Source: F23-D06 sp963620035 (GTDB lineage: Bacteria; Bacteroidota; Bacteroidia; Bacteroidales; WCHB1-69). From it: a stretch of 64,000 bases of DNA. The translations under genes were made by a program, and so were the position numbers. Shown here in pieces: positions 15,866 through 24,060 of the stretch; position 1 is the first letter of the stretch, and every line of letters begins with the position of its first letter. A model generated the notes under the pieces. The model made no database searches. It was not told where the DNA came from and was given only the letters and a program-made list of their open reading frames with translations. The stretch lies in assembly GCA_963620035.1 (NCBI GenBank), contig CAVEXN010000008.1, positions 1 to 64,000 of the forward strand. Direction: 5' to 3'.

Positions 15866-18319
15866 TCATTCATTGACATAGACGCGCGGCACGCGCCTTG
15901 AGATGCGGGTGAGCAGTTCATAGCTGATGAGTCCTGCCGCCTTTGCCATATCCGAAACGCTGTTGCCCTCGCCGTAAACAATCACTTCGTCGCCCTCATG
16001 GACATGGAGTCCCGTGACATCCAGCATGCACATATCCATACAGACTTTCCCGATAACGGGCACCTTATGGCTCTGCACAATGACGGTGCCTTTTCCGTTG
16101 CCCAGTTCGCGCGGATAGCCGTCGGCATAGCCTATCGGGATGATGGCCACCGGCGTGTCGCGCCGCAGCACACAACTCCGGTTGTAGCCGATGGTTTCGC
16201 CGGCAGGGATAGTCTTGACCTGCGTGATGACGGTCTTGAGCGTAGCCACATTGTGGAGGTGCTGTGCCACCTCGTCCAGTTCGCTGCAGCCATACAGGCT
16301 GATGCCGAGCCGCACCATGTCGAATTGCGCTTCACGGAAGCGGCAAATGCCGGCGCTGTTGAGGATGTGGCGCAATATCTTGTAGTCAAACGCCCGGCAA
16401 AGAGGTTCTGACATGCGTTTGAACAGTTCAATCTGCTGATGCGTATAGGCATCTTCGCCCGGGTCTTCTGCCGCCGCCAAATGCGAGAATACGGAGGCTA
16501 TGTGCAGCTGTTTGTTTTGCCGGACAATGCGGATGAGTTCCGGCAGATCCTGCTCGTCAAACCCCAAACGGTGCATGCCCGTGTCTAACTTGACATGGAT
16601 GTTGAAAGACTTGATGTGCGGTTGTTTTTTCAGCACATTCTCCAGTTCGTGCAAGTAATAGAAATTGAATATTTCGGGTTCGAGATTTTCGCGCACCATC
16701 TTGTCAAAGCTGTGTGCTTCAGCCCCTAACACGATGATGGGCGTATGCACATGCCGGCGGCGGAGTCTGACGCCCTCATCCGTGTAGGCCACGGCAAGAT
16801 AGTCAATCCGGTGGTGTATCAGTTCGTTCACAAGTTCCACATCGCCAAGGCCGTACGAAGAGGCCTTGACCATAGCCACCATTTTGGTGCCGGCAGCCAG
16901 CAGCGAGCGGTGGTATTCAAGATTGTGGGCGAGTGCCGGAAGGCTGACGTTGAGAATGGTAAGGTGGGTCTTTTTCTGCAATCTGTTGACTACTCGCTCG
17001 AAATGGAAACTGCGCGCCCCTTTCACCAATATCGTTTCGTATGAGAAACCGGGCATCTCTTCGAGCAAGGTTTCCGTGTTTTCGAAAAAAAGACAATTCC
17101 GGAAAGTGAGGCTCTTCCGGTGCCGGGAAAAGTCGGGGCCTACGGTGATCAGCCGGTCCACATGATGTGCCGCCAGCAGTTTGTCAAGTTGCCCATAGTC
17201 CACAGAGGCCTGCTCGAAGTCGGAGATGACCACGGTTTTGCGGGCCAGTTGCGTTTGTGTGTCCATAAAACTGAGCGCGGCGCTCAAAGCGTTGAAGTCA
17301 AGGCTGTATGTATCGTTGATGACCACCGAATGGTTGATGCCTTCCAGAATCTCCATACGCATGCTGATGGCGGAGAGTTTTTGAAGACGCTCTTCTATGC
17401 GTTGCGGCGGCAGTCCCAAGTAAAGGGCGGCCACGATGACATGTGCCGCATCTTCAACGGAGGCGGCATCTACGAAAGGAATGTGATAGGTGAAGCCGTT
17501 GAGGATTAAAGATGTGCCGTTCTCTTCAGCGTGTTGTTCTACGGGGTAGGCGGCGCGGCTGCTGCCCCACGACACTTTCTGCAAGTGGCCGTATTGCGGC
17601 TGTTGCAGTATTCCGTTCAGTTCTGCATTGTTGTCGCGGAAAACGAGTGCGTGGGCATACTTGAAGAGTTCGAGTTTCTCGGCCGTTTTCTCTTTGGTGC
17701 TGCTGAAAAACTGGGCATGGGCCATGCCGATGTTCGTCAGGATGCCGATGTCCGCGCGGACAGTGTCGGCCAGACGTGGCATCTCGCCCGGCTGTGAAAT
17801 CCCCGCCTCGAAGATGGCGAGGTTGTTCTCTGCCGACATCAGCCATACGGAGAGCGGCACGCCGAGCTGTGAATTATAGCTGTCAGGGCTTCTCACAATG
17901 TTGAAGTCCTCGTCAAGTACCGTAGCGAGCCACTCTTTCACGACCGTTTTGCCGTTGCTGCCGGCGACCCCAATGACGGGATAGCGGTATTGGCGGCGGT
18001 GCGCGGCGGCCACGTCATTGATAGCTTGGTAAACATCGGGGACCTGCAAGAAGTTACACTCGTTCAGTGCGCCGCCAAAGACCTCCGGATTGTCAAGTGC
18101 AAGGGGTCCGGAGAAGATGAAGTTGCGGACACCGTTCCGGACCAGTTCCGGGATGTAGCGGCGGCCGTCGTTCTTGTAGGTTTCTATGGCAAAGAAGAGC
18201 GTGCCTTGCGGGCTGCGCAGTTTCCGGCTGTCAATGCAAAGGTCCGTAATGTCGGCAGAACCGTTGTTCAGAGTGGCCTCCGTTGGCTTGACAGCATCGA
18301 TGACAGAGAAAATGTTCAT
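15866..18319 (-). CDS. Bifunctional MurF ligase / alanine racemase fusion
   Basis: 817-residue fusion of two peptidoglycan enzymes, a form known from Bacteroidetes. Residues ~1-455 are the MurF part (UDP-MurNAc-tripeptide:D-Ala-D-Ala ligase) with the P-loop GVAGSNGKTVVKEW near residue 118. Residues ~460-817 are a PLP-dependent alanine racemase with the Schiff-base lysine in MVKASSYGLGD. The racemase makes D-Ala, precursor of the D-Ala-D-Ala used by MurF, so the fusion joins steps of one pathway in the cytoplasm. The ATG at 18319 begins the family N-terminus (MNIFSVIDAV). The stop of the upstream C5 methyltransferase lies only 33 bases away on the same strand. Confidence 0.93.
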   Translation of the reverse strand: MNIFSVIDAVKPTEATLNNGSADITDLCIDSRKLRSPQGTLFFAIETYKNDGRRYIPELVRNGVRNFIFSGPLALDNPEVFGGALNECNFLQVPDVYQAINDVAAAHRRQYRYPVIGVAGSNGKTVVKEWLATVLDEDFNIVRSPDSYNSQLGVPLSVWLMSAENNLAIFEAGISQPGEMPRLADTVRADIGILTNIGMAHAQFFSSTKEKTAEKLELFKYAHALVFRDNNAELNGILQQPQYGHLQKVSWGSSRAAYPVEQHAEENGTSLILNGFTYHIPFVDAASVEDAAHVIVAALYLGLPPQRIEERLQKLSAISMRMEILEGINHSVVINDTYSLDFNALSAALSFMDTQTQLARKTVVISDFEQASVDYGQLDKLLAAHHVDRLITVGPDFSRHRKSLTFRNCLFFENTETLLEEMPGFSYETILVKGARSFHFERVVNRLQKKTHLTILNVSLPALAHNLEYHRSLLAAGTKMVAMVKASSYGLGDVELVNELIHHRIDYLAVAYTDEGVRLRRRHVHTPIIVLGAEAHSFDKMVRENLEPEIFNFYYLHELENVLKKQPHIKSFNIHVKLDTGMHRLGFDEQDLPELIRIVRQNKQLHIASVFSHLAAAEDPGEDAYTHQQIELFKRMSEPLCRAFDYKILRHILNSAGICRFREAQFDMVRLGISLYGCSELDEVAQHLHNVATLKTVITQVKTIPAGETIGYNRSCVLRRDTPVAIIPIGYADGYPRELGNGKGTVIVQSHKVPVIGKVCMDMCMLDVTGLHVHEGDEVIVYGEGNSVSDMAKAAGLISYELLTRISRRVPRVYVNE

Positions 18320-18352
18320 GGCAGCATGGGTGTTAAGGGAGGGGTGAAAACT

Positions 18353-19795
18353 TTAACCGACGTTCTTTGTTTTTTCAATCGAGTTCAACAATTTTCCAAT
18401 GGTCGTATCTGTAAAGGCTTGCCATATATCCAGATGTATCGGCTGATATTCATCGAACATCTGCTTCACAAACTGAATTTCAAAAACGAGGCGGAAGTCA
18501 TTGTCATCGCATTCTGGATTCACTTCCTTCTTTGTACCGACACGGGCAATGTTTATCAAGTACAGGTCTCTCACTCCCTTTCGTTTCATATAAGGCATGA
18601 AATAATAGAGCTTATTTAAAGCCACCGTAGAAGGAAATTTTTTCCCTGTATAATAGACCTTTGCAGAGCGGTCTAAATATTGTTCCATATTGTCTGCTTT
18701 GACCAAACTTACAAGAAGATGCTTTTGGTTATCAATAACCACATCGTTTTCGTCGTTTTCCAATGAGGCGTTATCAACGATACATTTGGGATATTCAGCC
18801 TTAACTTCTTTGAAATCAACAATATGTACGGCAAAGACTTTCTTTAACGATTGAATGACATGCCACATCATTACCGGTGGAACAGCATTTCCAATCGCTT
18901 TGTATTGGCGTATTTGAGAAACAGAATCCAGTTTGAATGTATCAGGAAAAGACTGTATGCGGGCAGCTTCACGGGTAGAGAAACGCCTGTATCTTTCGCC
19001 AACCATGAATACAGGGTCAGTACTGTTCAAGCTGACCTTTGCCAAATGTGCGCTCACGGTATTACATGGCTCGTCAAGAGACATCGCTCGTCCCTTGTTC
19101 ATCTTCTCACGAACTGCCATCATTCCTGCAACCGCTTTTTCGCTGAAGAACAATCCTTCATCATGATTGGCTTCCTCGATAATCACGTCCCCAAGCACTT
19201 TGCGCTCTGATGTTTTTACCTTTGTAGGGTACTTGAATTTAGCCAAGTCAGTCTCGTCTCTAAAACCGACGATTATAACACGCTCACGCTTTTGAGGAAC
19301 CCCATACTCGGAAGCGTTCAGCAGTTTGTGTACCACTTTATATCCTGCATTTTCAAACTCTTTGATTATCATAGGAAAAGCTTTCCCCTTATTAGCGGAT
19401 AACAATCCCTTGACATTCTCCGCTATGAAGAAACGCGGTTGGCGTTCTTTGAGAATTTTTACCATCTCAAAGAAGAGCATACCTCTTTCATCCTTATATC
19501 CGAGTCGAGGAGGGTTTTGGGCTGAAATTGAAAATGACTGACAAGGAAAACCACCTATCAACATATCAAATTCAGGCATCTTGTCAATTTCAATTTGACG
19601 GACATCCTTGACTATGCATTTATGAGAAAAGTTCTCATTGTATATTTTCGTGCAATACTCATCATTGTCAACAGAATACACGATGTCGAACGGATTCTCT
19701 GCATACTCTTTGCCAAGATAAGAAAATCCGCCTACAACCCCTAAATCCATACCACCGCATCCACAAAACAAGGATGCTACTTTTATTCTTTCCAT
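18353..19795 (-). CDS. C5-cytosine DNA methyltransferase (second of the pair)
   Basis: 480-residue m5C methyltransferase. Canonical motifs: I ASLFCGCGGMDLG (residue ~8), IV GGFPCQSFS with the catalytic Cys (~82), VI IAENVKGL, VIII VPQKRERVI, IX REAARIQSFPD and X AIGNAVPP (~305). Motif X is followed by an unusual C-terminal extension of about 170 residues with no motif I recognise; it may interact with the nuclease or DNA. The start overlaps the nuclease gene by 13 bases, making this the last gene of a three-gene R-M operon. The DNA is AT-richer than the flanking murF-alr gene. Confidence 0.9.
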   Translation of the reverse strand: MERIKVASLFCGCGGMDLGVVGGFSYLGKEYAENPFDIVYSVDNDEYCTKIYNENFSHKCIVKDVRQIEIDKMPEFDMLIGGFPCQSFSISAQNPPRLGYKDERGMLFFEMVKILKERQPRFFIAENVKGLLSANKGKAFPMIIKEFENAGYKVVHKLLNASEYGVPQKRERVIIVGFRDETDLAKFKYPTKVKTSERKVLGDVIIEEANHDEGLFFSEKAVAGMMAVREKMNKGRAMSLDEPCNTVSAHLAKVSLNSTDPVFMVGERYRRFSTREAARIQSFPDTFKLDSVSQIRQYKAIGNAVPPVMMWHVIQSLKKVFAVHIVDFKEVKAEYPKCIVDNASLENDENDVVIDNQKHLLVSLVKADNMEQYLDRSAKVYYTGKKFPSTVALNKLYYFMPYMKRKGVRDLYLINIARVGTKKEVNPECDDNDFRLVFEIQFVKQMFDEYQPIHLDIWQAFTDTTIGKLLNSIEKTKNVG

Positions 19796-21267
19796 GTCAG
19801 CAACTCTGTTGGTTTGAACAATTCTGTAGAGAATGAGATTTCCATGCCATTACGTGGCTCAGCCTCTATCTTGTCAGTTTTATATAAAGATACTGGGTTT
19901 CTGAGAACATACAATATCTTGTCTTGTTCACTAAGCATCAGTCGATAAATACAATAATGCTCTTTTATCGTTCCTGCAACACGCCATTCATTGGGTGACA
20001 TGTGAAATCCAAACATTTGTATTTTCTTCTTGCTTATAGTTGTCTTGACTTCAATGTATCTATGGTCTTCTGTACCATCTGCTTCATAGCTATCTATGTC
20101 AAATCCAGGATGATAAGAAGGGCTATCAACAATTTGAACAAGACGAACGAACTCTTCGTAGCCATTTATCTTTAGGCGCATCTTCTCATGTCCACAAATC
20201 ATGGCTTCACCCAAGTTTCCGATGTCTTTCATTGTTCTATCATCAGACGAAACAACCTCCTTGATGCGATCGTCAATAACCACATCTATTGTTCCTGTTT
20301 GACCAAACATAGCCTGTACATCCGTCTTGAACAAGTCTGGCTTCATAGAATTGTTGACATACTCAAACCATTCAGGCTCTATCTTAGTCAGTTCTATGGT
20401 TTCAATGTCTTTCTTGCCGTAAAACGTATCGTACCCCTTGAACCATGTTTTGTCATCACGGAATTTTTGGATTGCAGCTACCTCGTTACCCTTGAGATAG
20501 TAATATCCATTTGTTGTTGTCAACAAATTGGCTATTTCCATATAGTCCAAAATATCTTTTGCATAGCGTGTGACATCACCTTTTGTTCGTGGGCTACCTG
20601 TCAGTGAACGTATCTTTTTATCTTTCGGATTATAATACTTCACCTTGTTCTTTCTGTTGTTGAGGATTGTTTGCGCAATTTCATTTGCAGAAACATCTCC
20701 ACTTGTAACACGAATGTCATTAAAGATACAATATGTAGCTTCCTCTGCAGACATAGACATTTCCTTAGAACTGTCCTGTTCGCTAAGAATGGTATTTCCT
20801 GCAAGCAGAACTTGAATGATAGTACGTGCAGGTTTGAATCTTATGTTATTGTATATAATGTCTTTGACATCAACTGCTTTCATATGCCCACCGGGGAACT
20901 GGAAAGAATACAAGAAAAGACGTAAGAACTGTGTTAAGTCTTGATTCTCGTGCAGGAAAACTGCCATTTGTGACGTTTCGGTAATGTCAGCATCTTTATC
21001 CTCTTTGTAGAAGCCAAAAAGAGCTGGTATCTCTGTACGCCAGTTGTCAAGGGTCTTTTTTGTCATGCCAATGTTCCCAGGAAACATCTTTATAGCATTG
21101 AGATACTTCTGATTGTACTCGGAGCATGAACATTGAGGTATCCGACAACACTCGTTAGCCATATACAACAACACATTTTCAATGTTGCTTTTGAAACGAG
21201 GTCTAACGAAATGAATTCTAAACCAATATTTATCAGGTATCTGATAGTAATTTATTTTGTCTGACAT
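19783..21267 (-). CDS. Putative restriction endonuclease with C-terminal DUF3883 domain
   Basis: 494 residues. The N-terminal ~370 residues match no family I can name with confidence. The C-terminal part (about 385-494) resembles DUF3883, a PD-(D/E)xK-like domain: GFDIDSYEADGTEDHRYIEVKTT supplies the Asp and ExK residues, followed by FHMSPNEWRVA. The gene sits between two C5 methyltransferases and overlaps both (16 and 13 bases). This strongly suggests that it is the restriction enzyme of the system. Alternatively it could be a sequence-reading accessory protein with a degenerate nuclease fold. Confidence 0.75.
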   Translation of the reverse strand: MSDKINYYQIPDKYWFRIHFVRPRFKSNIENVLLYMANECCRIPQCSCSEYNQKYLNAIKMFPGNIGMTKKTLDNWRTEIPALFGFYKEDKDADITETSQMAVFLHENQDLTQFLRLFLYSFQFPGGHMKAVDVKDIIYNNIRFKPARTIIQVLLAGNTILSEQDSSKEMSMSAEEATYCIFNDIRVTSGDVSANEIAQTILNNRKNKVKYYNPKDKKIRSLTGSPRTKGDVTRYAKDILDYMEIANLLTTTNGYYYLKGNEVAAIQKFRDDKTWFKGYDTFYGKKDIETIELTKIEPEWFEYVNNSMKPDLFKTDVQAMFGQTGTIDVVIDDRIKEVVSSDDRTMKDIGNLGEAMICGHEKMRLKINGYEEFVRLVQIVDSPSYHPGFDIDSYEADGTEDHRYIEVKTTISKKKIQMFGFHMSPNEWRVAGTIKEHYCIYRLMLSEQDKILYVLRNPVSLYKTDKIEAEPRNGMEISFSTELFKPTELLTWKE

Positions 21268-22304
21268 AATTGTTTCTTTAAATGTTCTGCAATAGCCTGT
21301 GCCATAATTGGTGGTACGGCATTACCTACTTGCTTGTATTGGCTAGTCTTGCTGCACAAGAAAATGAAATCATCTGGAAATGATTGGATTCTCGCACTTT
21401 CACGAACCGTTGGAACTCTATTCCATTTATAATGGAAATGATGCCTATGTCCCGTGTCAATGGTGATACTTGGCTTTTGACTGTTCAAGCGAGTCCACGC
21501 TATATGAACCTTTCTGGTTTCTTGCAACTCTTTTGGCAAATCTTTATAATTTCCACCATCAGGAACCATTGCTATAATGCGTTTGGTCTGTTCATTATGT
21601 AGCGTAATATCGTGATTCCATACCACATTGCTGCTTGCTCGCATCAGGCGTTGATAGTCACAACTTGGAGCGATGGGATATGGCGTTTCGTCGACAATGG
21701 AGTCTTCCGTCAAATCGCCTAGTGCTTCCTCTGTTGTAACACGATGCTCTACTGTCGGAATGTTGAAGTCGAAAACCCCGTTGCGCAATCCTACAAAAAC
21801 TGCTCGTCGCCGATTTTGCGGAACGCCATAATCAGAGGCAAGAAGAACTCTTGTTTCTACATGATAACCCAATTCTTGGAAGTCGTCAAGTATTGACTGC
21901 TTAACAACTCCCTCTCCAATAGACAATATATTGGGAACATTTTCCATTACAAATGCACTTGGCTTGAAGTATGCTACCATACGAACAAAGCCTTTATATA
22001 ACTTATTTCTTTCGTCATCAACGATACGTTTACCTGCCACGGAAAATCCCTGACATGGCGGACCGCCTATTATTACGTCAACGTTTTTTGTCCCAAGGAG
22101 AGTGCTTACATCGTCGCCCGTCAAAGACGACATGTCAGCGCATAGCGTATTGCTGTTATGGTGGTTGAATTTGTACGTTTCGAGCGCGTCTTGCCATTTG
22201 TCGATGCCAAGCAGCACGTCAAAGCCCGCTTTTTCAAAGCCGAGCGACAAACCGCCACATCCGCAGAACAGGTCTAAAACCGTATAAGATTGTTCTTTGT
22301 TCAT
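21252..22304 (-). CDS. C5-cytosine DNA methyltransferase (first of the pair)
   Basis: 350-residue m5C methyltransferase of usual length. Motifs: I LDLFCGCGGLSLGFEKAG (residue ~10), IV IGGPPCQGFSVAG with the catalytic Cys (~83), VI VMENVPNI, VIII VPQNRRRAVFVG, IX RESARIQSFPDDF and X QVGNAVPP. It is first in the operon, before the DUF3883 nuclease and a second C5 methyltransferase. Two C5 enzymes for one nuclease usually means an asymmetric recognition sequence, each enzyme modifying one strand (inference). A -7 element lies about 94 bases upstream. Confidence 0.93.
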   Translation of the reverse strand: MNKEQSYTVLDLFCGCGGLSLGFEKAGFDVLLGIDKWQDALETYKFNHHNSNTLCADMSSLTGDDVSTLLGTKNVDVIIGGPPCQGFSVAGKRIVDDERNKLYKGFVRMVAYFKPSAFVMENVPNILSIGEGVVKQSILDDFQELGYHVETRVLLASDYGVPQNRRRAVFVGLRNGVFDFNIPTVEHRVTTEEALGDLTEDSIVDETPYPIAPSCDYQRLMRASSNVVWNHDITLHNEQTKRIIAMVPDGGNYKDLPKELQETRKVHIAWTRLNSQKPSITIDTGHRHHFHYKWNRVPTVRESARIQSFPDDFIFLCSKTSQYKQVGNAVPPIMAQAIAEHLKKQLCQTK

Positions 22305-22397
22305 TCTCCCAAACTTCTATGTTCCCCAAAAATGCACCTGAAAAATTATTTGCCCGTTATGCCAAACAAGATAAGGCTGTCATTTTTTAAAACGTGG

Positions 22398-22405
22398 CAA
22401 AGATA
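22398..22405 (-). promoter_or_regulatory. -7 element, possible promoter of the C5 R-M operon
   Basis: Minus-strand TATCTTTG, an exact TAnnTTTG match. It would give an untranslated leader of nearly 90 bases before the methyltransferase ATG at 22304; a control protein gene is not seen in this gap. Confidence 0.5.
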
Positions 22406-22456
22406 GGAAAAAGTAACAGTTACAGAATAGGGAGATGCCGATTGACTCTTGATGTT

Positions 22457-23572
22457 TCATTTCAACTTGTCGTACACCTCGTCAGTTACAGGCTCCAGCC
22501 AGTCTGTGGTGGCGTTGTCGGCAGGCACTGCAATGGCGATGTGTTGAAACCAGGAGTCGGCGGTGGCGCCGTGCCAATGTTTAACTTCTGCGGGGATGTT
22601 CACGACATCGCCGGGGCGAAGCTTGCGTGCCGGCTTCTCCCATTCTTGATACCATCCTTCGCCGCCAACGCAAATCAGAATCTGCCCGCCTTTGTGGTGA
22701 ACGTGCCAGTTGTTGCGGCATCGCGGCTCAAAGGTTACGTTCGACATGGGCAGCCCCTCTGAGAGCAACGGGGCGAGGTAGCTGTTACCGATGAAATACC
22801 GGGCGTATGCCGTATTCAAGTCCCCTTGCGGGAACATCATCTGCTCTACAGGCTTGCCCTCATCGAACGGCTCGCCCAACACTTCTGCTATGGCTTTGGC
22901 AGCACGGTACGATTCCGGCGCGCCAACTTTCTCGGCCAACACGTTTGTGATGGCATGCAATTGGGCATCGCTGACGCCCATGTTACGGGCACCGGCAATG
23001 TGCGACTTCAACTGCGGCTCAACACCCGGCATCGAGGAGAGCGCACTCACGGTGATGATTTCTCGCTCTGCAAAGGTCAGGATGTCCCGGGCAAAGATGT
23101 CTCCGAAGAGATGCGCTTTCAGGTAATAGTCTGTCGCGGAAGCAAAAGTGTAGGTAAAAGGTGTGCCGCCCACGAGTTTAGTCTGCACTGCCGTGCCCTG
23201 CGCCAAGGCGTTGTAATCTGGCGTGAGCGGCGACGCATCGCGTCCCTGCTCATTGTGGATGCCTTGCGCTTGCCGGGCCTCGATTACCGATTGTAGCGCG
23301 GCAAGACCGTTCAGACTGCGCGGAAACCCCGTGTAGGCGTAAAGGTGCGAGAGTTCTTCTTTCAGTTCATTGATGGTCAGTCCGGCGTTGAGGGCATCAG
23401 ACAGGGCGATTTTCAGCCTTTCGATATCGCCTTTGGCTTCAAAAGCGGCCACGGTGACCAAGTTCTGTTGTTTTTTGTTCAATGCATCCATATTGTGCTG
23501 TGCTTTAGTTGCAGATATGCCGCCGGCGATTAAAATGAAAGTCAAAGCGACGATATTGTTGAGGTTTTCCAT
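22457..23572 (-). CDS. Carboxymuconolactone decarboxylase-like / cupin fusion protein
   Basis: 371 residues. An N-terminal hydrophobic segment ending TKAQ looks like a signal peptide. Two carboxymuconolactone decarboxylase (CMD/AhpD-like) modules follow (about residues 30-120 and 150-240, helical, with EREIITVSALSSM). A C-terminal cupin comes last (about 275-350), with the metal-binding pattern NNWHVHHKGGQIL and GDVVNIPAEVKHWHG. The CMD modules show no CxxC pair, so AhpD-type peroxidase activity is doubtful. The substrate is unknown. A -7 element (23626-23633, minus strand) lies 54 bases upstream. Confidence 0.85.
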   Translation of the reverse strand: MENLNNIVALTFILIAGGISATKAQHNMDALNKKQQNLVTVAAFEAKGDIERLKIALSDALNAGLTINELKEELSHLYAYTGFPRSLNGLAALQSVIEARQAQGIHNEQGRDASPLTPDYNALAQGTAVQTKLVGGTPFTYTFASATDYYLKAHLFGDIFARDILTFAEREIITVSALSSMPGVEPQLKSHIAGARNMGVSDAQLHAITNVLAEKVGAPESYRAAKAIAEVLGEPFDEGKPVEQMMFPQGDLNTAYARYFIGNSYLAPLLSEGLPMSNVTFEPRCRNNWHVHHKGGQILICVGGEGWYQEWEKPARKLRPGDVVNIPAEVKHWHGATADSWFQHIAIAVPADNATTDWLEPVTDEVYDKLK

Positions 23573-23697
23573 TGTTGTTATTATTTGTTAATCAACATAG
23601 AAAGACAATCTTGTGAATTTGGCGGCAAAGATACAGTCTTATCTCGTTTCTTGATGATAAAAAAAAAGTATTAGACAACTATAATGACGGTTGTCAG

Positions 23698-23774
23698 GGC
23701 TACCGCATGAACGGGCCAACAGATTGCGGCATGGTGTTTTGCAATGATGACAAAAACATTTTCTCCCGGAATTG
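23698..23774 (+). repeat. Dispersed intergenic repeat, copy 1
   Basis: About 77 bases starting GGCTACCGCA-T-GAACGGGCC, roughly 80% identical by eye to 29196-29272. Both copies lie in intergenic DNA. Confidence 0.65.
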
Positions 23775-23963
23775 CATTTCGGGCTGCTTCCAGTCGTTTT
23801 TTCGGGAGGAATGGGCATGCCGAAGCCGCACCCAAGTCAATGGAGCCTCTCCGAGGCTCGACAATGAAGAAAGGGCATCTGAACGACATGCGTAACGCCT
23901 CTAAGTTCTAAACTCTATATTTTAAGTTCTAAACCCAGTTTCAGACGGCAGCCGCTTTTTTTA

Positions 23964-23971
23964 TAGTTTTG
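23964..23971 (+). promoter_or_regulatory. -7 promoter element for the M1 peptidase gene
   Basis: TAGTTTTG matches TAnnTTTG; a TTTC at 23939-23942, 21 bases upstream, could be a weak -33 element. It is 89 bases before the ATG at 24061. Confidence 0.55.
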
Positions 23972-24060
23972 CAACCGCAATCAAACTCGGCAGCCGTCTG
24001 GCTTTGTTTGGAGTTTTCTTATTGCAAACAGAATATGAATACGCTATCTTTTACTGCTAC

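Larger units (their letters stand above)
23573..24060. other. 488-base intergenic region with repeats
   Basis: No convincing gene. From left to right it holds the -7 element of the cupin gene (23626-23633), a repeat copy shared with 29196-29272 (23698-23774) and a hairpin GAGCCTC-TCC-GAGGCTC (23843-23859). The words GCGTAACGCC (23890-23899) and two AAGTTCTAAAC words follow, and last the promoter of the M1 peptidase. Short frames on both strands in the repeat have no recognisable product. Confidence 0.6.

Noticed and set aside
23707..23895. 62-codon plus-strand frame in the dispersed repeat
   Set aside because: The second repeat copy does not keep the frame open, so coding is unlikely.
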